From: Isoetes taiwanensis
Taxonomy: Eukaryota > Streptophyta > Lycopodiopsida > Isoetales > Isoetaceae
DNA: 64,000 bases
Reading direction: 5' to 3'
NCBI GenBank assembly: GCA_021234155.1
Contig: JAJEKV010000017.1
Coordinates: 4,562,792 to 4,626,791 of the forward strand
Part shown: positions 60,301 to 64,000 of the stretch, in pieces
Position numbering within the stretch: the first letter of the stretch is position 1
How the letters are laid out: the number at the start of each line of letters is the position of its first letter
Notes under the pieces: model-generated
Databases searched by the model: none
What the model was told of the DNA's origin: nothing
The model's input: only the letters and a program-made list of their open reading frames with translations
Program-made: the position numbers and the translations under genes

Positions 60301-60919
60301 TTGCAACAAGCCCACCCTCAGATAGAAATACTGGAGGCGTCGTCATATTATCAACGCCTTCATCCTATTCTTCTTGCTAGTCCTCAACAGTGCCTCTTCT
60401 ATACCTAATTTGCACCCCTCTTGCACTTGTGTCCTTCTGTCATCGAAGGGCTTGAAGTCGTTCTAACATTTCAATGCATCCTTACAAAGTTCCTTTGGGG
60501 CAAAACATTGTGCTAGACCATCATTTTTGTCTCCTTTCTGAGATCCAAATCTGCTGCACTGGAGTTAAGACCGTCTCCTTTTTTGCAAGGGAAGCCTCGA
60601 CAGTTTCAGGACACTATACAGAGGCACAATTCCTATTTGTCAGTGACAGATGCAGACGAGTGAGAAGTTGCAGTGGCAGCATGGGAGTAGTGTGTATTGT
60701 AAGAGCAGGAGGGGTCGCAGGAGCTGACGAAGCGAAAGCACTAGCAAGAGTAGTGGAGGTGGTGATGGATGCAGTAGTTGCGGGAGCGGTAGCAGGAGTA
60801 GCCGCTCCTATAGTGACAGCAGAAGGACCTCTGGATGTGGCAATAGCATGATGTTGCACCTCCATGACCTCATGTAGATGACTGAAGAAGTCACAGGAGA
60901 TGTTTTTATAATAGATGAC
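60301..60919. other. Upstream of hAT; low-complexity GC-rich stretch
   Basis: 60650-60850 is a GCAG/GTAG-rich low-complexity stretch that yields Ala/Thr-rich frames on both strands. It may be the N-terminal linker of the hAT protein, but no BED zinc finger is recognisable. Confidence 0.35.
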
Positions 60920-61080
60920 ATTAAATCCGCCCTTAGACATATGGCAATGGGAAGGCTCGGAACTCACTGGATATGGTAACCGAGTTCCTGAAATGGGGTG
61001 GAGACGAGGTAGCATCTAAAATCACTAAGCTCTTTAATCAAGATCTACGGTAATGGGATAAACATATTCAGAGCTTAAAA
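60920..61080 (+). mobile_element. LINE reverse transcriptase fragment
   Basis: Plus-strand frames read MVTEFLKWGGDEVASKITK and LFNQ, the segment that in LINE RT immediately precedes the PLHKGD...DPNNYR region. It therefore comes from just upstream of where the 45819 LINE is truncated, probably the same family. Frames shift at about 60960. Confidence 0.7.
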
Positions 61081-61353
61081 AGTTAAGTTAGCTCCAAAGT
61101 TATGGTATCAAAACTCAATAAAATTGTAGCTAGTGATGTTTCTTGATAGATTTGTGAAAAAACTGCGAAGTTTATTCATGCCAATCGATTATTCGACCAA
61201 AAAATGTTTCATGCCTGTTTTTAAAGCTTTGAAAAAATTTGATTTTTTTACATTATATTTCTCCAATAAGTCTTTTAAATGATCTAAAACATTATAAGAG
61301 ACGCATATAGAGGTTCCTAATGTAGTTTTATTGAAAAAATACAAACAATCGTA

Positions 61354-61423
61354 CTTATATTTTACTACTATAAAACTAGTTTATATGAACATATAGACTA
61401 GTTTTATGGTAGTAAAATATAAG
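61354..61423. repeat. 70-bp near-perfect palindrome
   Basis: Arms of 27 bp (61354-61380 and 61397-61423) with one mismatch. The central 16 bp are themselves partly palindromic (TATATG, AA, CATATA). It starts CTTATATTTTACTACTATAA and mirrors itself. MITE-like or a foldback tip. Confidence 0.92.
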
Positions 61424-61816
61424 TAGGAAGGTGTTGTAATTTAGGTATGAGAAGAGTACATATACTTCATCTTTCATAATCAATTATAGTTTTTATGTGT
61501 ACAAGCCTTCATTAACAACATATTCAACTACATGCTAAAATACATATTATATGCAAGATATGAATATAAAGAGGCATGAACCAGTTATGGTCCACAAACA
61601 ACACCAAAACACACTAAAACAAAAATGTTTCAAAAAAAAAATCTGATAGAATGCATGGTCACAATAACATCATCTCTTCAATATCTCCATAAAAGCTTAC
61701 TACACTGCAATGATACGGGACAAAATACATGACTAGAATAGTCCAAATCATGTTTTAATCAGATTTAAAGCCCTACGAAATCCGCCCTAAAATTTGTTGT
61801 TTTGATACAATTAACT
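61424..61816. other. Region without recognised genes
   Basis: A+T-rich. It may be part of the long inverted repeat, whose right-hand partner would lie outside the window. Confidence 0.4.
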
Positions 61817-62270
61817 AAATATGAGCATATTATATATCATCAGAAAATTCCAAGAGAGAGCTTTCCAACGCAATAAAAAACACACAAAACAGAGTCCGGA
61901 TTAAAAAGTTATGCATATTACCATCAAATCTGCACTTTGCAAAAAGGTATCCAGATTGAAAAGTACAAAAAGCATGTATCTTTCTTGATAGATATGGGTC
62001 AAATTTATGCCAATGGAAAGCTCTCTATATAAGCTTTCCAAAGAACTCAAGATCATCTGAATCTGACCTTTGTAGCTCAAGTTATGAGTGCGGAAACAAC
62101 TTTGAGATTTTCTCTTTAGCGCTTCTCTTCGTTATCTATTTTTAGCGACTATACAATGGTTTGGTAAAACGAACCTCTCACAAAAATCTAATTTTTTATT
62201 AACCGTTTTTTTTTCCCCAACAAAAAATTTGTAAAAAGCATTTGCAAACGTAATAAGACAAATTGTATAT
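61817..62270 (+). repeat. Left arm of a long inverted repeat
   Basis: It matches the reverse complement of 63535-64000 over about 450 bp with moderate divergence. Shared blocks are AAATATGAGCAT, CAATAAAAAACACACAAAA, CCAGATTGAAAAGTACAAAA and CTCAAGTTATGAG. Confidence 0.85.
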
Positions 62271-63534
62271 ATGGTAAAACCTCTCTAATTATTATCGCCA
62301 ACCCTATCTATCATTGCTTGTCATTTATACAAAAGTACAATGACTTTTTACTTGAACATTTTTTCTTCAATAGAGATTAAATTAAAAGTCACTTGTATTA
62401 GAAATTATAAGAAAAATTTAAAACTTCCAAATGGAGGCCAACGAATATTTTTCTTGGATGAATTAGTTTATCTACTGCTTATATTCCAAATTTCAAGCTA
62501 AAATTCATTCTAGGTAAAAATTATTGATTTGATTTGGGAACAGCCTTCTGGAAACCAGTATTGATTTACAAAAGACAAAAGACATTTTTAACCCTTTTAT
62601 GTTCAAATGGTCCTATCTCCCTTAGAAGAGGTGCAGGTTTTTGTGTTTTACTCTCTATCTCGTCTAGAAAAATAGAAAAATAATGAAGAAAATCAAAAAA
62701 ATCATTTTGAAGAGATAGTTTTACCTTATGTGAACATGAGACAGTTTTGACTAGACCCCCTTGGATTCACCTAAGCATAACTTTTAAGTATATGAGCTGA
62801 TGGATTTTTAGGTATTTTTCTTGTATAACATGACTGGCATATATATATATTAACTTGTAGGAAGGGTTTGGTGGAAAATTGAGTTTCTGATTTTATATGA
62901 ATGTTAAAGTGAACAGTGCAAATGAACCATGTTAAGAACAACTCTAGTGTTAAACAAAAAAGCTTGGAATGGTAGCTTTATGTCTCCAAATATTGCCTTG
63001 CTTCTTCTTTTTTTTTTTTTTTTGTCTGTCTTGATTGTAACTTTAAATATAATGTCAGATCTAGATGAGCCTGACTTGTTTTATTCTACGCCATCTCAGT
63101 CATCTTTGTCATCACTTTTACTATTTCTTCTACCTCATATTTGCTTTGCGTGCATTTTTGGATTGCATTTGCATTTTGATCATCTATCAAATTCCTTTAG
63201 TAACCCCATAAACACTTCCGCCTCACAACCCCCTTTATATGTAGGCAATATGCCATTTCCTTCTAGAGTCATTCCACCCCACCCCTTCCACTCCACCCCA
63301 TATGTGTGGCTCTGTTGTGACTTTCTTAAAATTTGCACAGACTCTTATAGTGTTCTTTGTTGAAACTCTTCAACTTATGCATAAAAAACTAGTTTTCAAG
63401 TAAGGTATATAGCCAGATTTATTCAGCCCATCCACTCAAAGTTTTTTTAGGTCTTCATGGGGAATAATTTCTTGCTTTGATGAGATACTTTATCATGTGG
63501 CCGTGGCATTTAACTCCAACTCCATTATGTTTGC
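62271..63534. other. Loop region of the long inverted repeat
   Basis: A+T-rich, with T-runs (63008-63021). The longest frame, 62929-63363 plus, is hydrophobic and low-complexity and shows no family. I see no transposase. Confidence 0.5.
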
Positions 63535-64000
63535 AAATGTTTTTTACAAACATAATGGAAAAAAAAGGGAGGGTTGGGGAAAAAAGGTTTTAATCTAAAA
63601 CAAAATTTTTATGAGAGGTTCTTTTTTACCAAACCAAATCATTGTACGTAATATTTAAGTCACTAAAAATAGATAAATAAAAGAAGCACTAGAGAGAGAA
63701 TGTCAATTATTTTTGCGCTCATAACTTGAGCGACGAATATCAGATTCAGATGATCTTGGGCTCTTTGAAAAGCTTATATAGACAACTTTTCATTGACATA
63801 TGGTTTGACCCAGATCTAGCAAGATAGATACCTGATTTTTGTACTTTTCAATCTGGATTCCTTTTTTCAAAGTACAGTTTTGATGATAATATGGTTTTTT
63901 TTATCATAACTTTTGAATCCGAACTCCATTTTGTGTGTTTTTTATTGCATTGGAAAGCTCTCCTGGGATCTTTCTGATGACGTATTATATGCTCATATTT
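63535..64000 (-). repeat. Right arm of a long inverted repeat, running off the window
   Basis: The inverse partner of 61817-62270. The outer end is not visible, so terminal sequence and target duplication cannot be tested. It could be a long-TIR (MULE or foldback) element or two copies of a dispersed repeat in opposite orientation. Confidence 0.85.

Noticed and set aside
60474-61015. Ala/Val-rich and Ala/Thr-rich ORFs on opposite strands
   Set aside because: Both read one GC-rich low-complexity stretch; neither shows a domain.
62929-63363. 144-codon hydrophobic ORF
   Set aside because: It crosses poly-T and CT-rich sequence inside the inverted-repeat loop, with no recognisable family or splice context.

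Overview
This window is nuclear DNA from a land plant with a large, repeat-rich genome. The evidence is a spliced receptor-like cytoplasmic kinase gene of a plant-only class, a chromodomain Ty3/gypsy element, a Ty1/copia element, LINEs, Helitrons, a hAT transposase gene and a MULE-like element. There are no bacterial-type operons, ribosome binding sites or CRISPR arrays. I cannot name the species. All homology calls are by eye from translated sequence; no search or alignment program was run.

Layout. (1) 1-17707: a giant Ty3/gypsy chromovirus. Its left LTR is cut by the window edge (1-979) and its right LTR is complete (16113-17707). About 4.3 kb of extra ORFs lie between the left LTR and gag, and one of them is a histone H3-like fold. 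The reverse transcriptase is split by a 5538-bp Helitron (7259-12796) with diagnostic ends. (2) 17708-27400: decayed sequence with a phytanoyl-CoA dioxygenase-like pseudogene, three tandem ~0.4-kb repeats with a tRNA-like head, a MULE-like element with an 11-bp target duplication, LINE 3' ends and a minisatellite. (3) 27470-29507: the one apparently intact host gene, a class VI receptor-like cytoplasmic kinase on the minus strand (7 coding exons, 504 aa). (4) 29508-38413: its upstream region, then two diverged copies of a repeat family carrying PIF1-like helicase remnants, each invaded by a LINE. (5) 38414-59058: a ~10-kb segment present twice in tandem (48856/48857 junction). Both copies carry the same decayed copia element, a degenerate 12-bp GTCA array and the 3' end of a hAT transposase gene. 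Copy 1 alone has a LINE inside a CT microsatellite; copy 2 alone has a 1782-bp Helitron. (6) 59059-64000: the rest of the hAT gene, a LINE fragment, a 70-bp palindrome and a long inverted repeat running off the window.

How the parts relate. The insertions are nested and can be ordered: the chromovirus came before its Helitron; the copia element and hAT gene came before the tandem duplication; the LINE and second Helitron probably came after it, unless the two copies are alleles joined by mis-assembly. An inverted duplication inside the hAT C-terminal coding region would fold into a long hairpin RNA in both copies, a plausible source of small RNAs against hAT. Copy 1 differs from copy 2 in dense clusters at CAG/CTG sites, which looks more like consensus error than evolution, so some frameshifts reported here may not be real.
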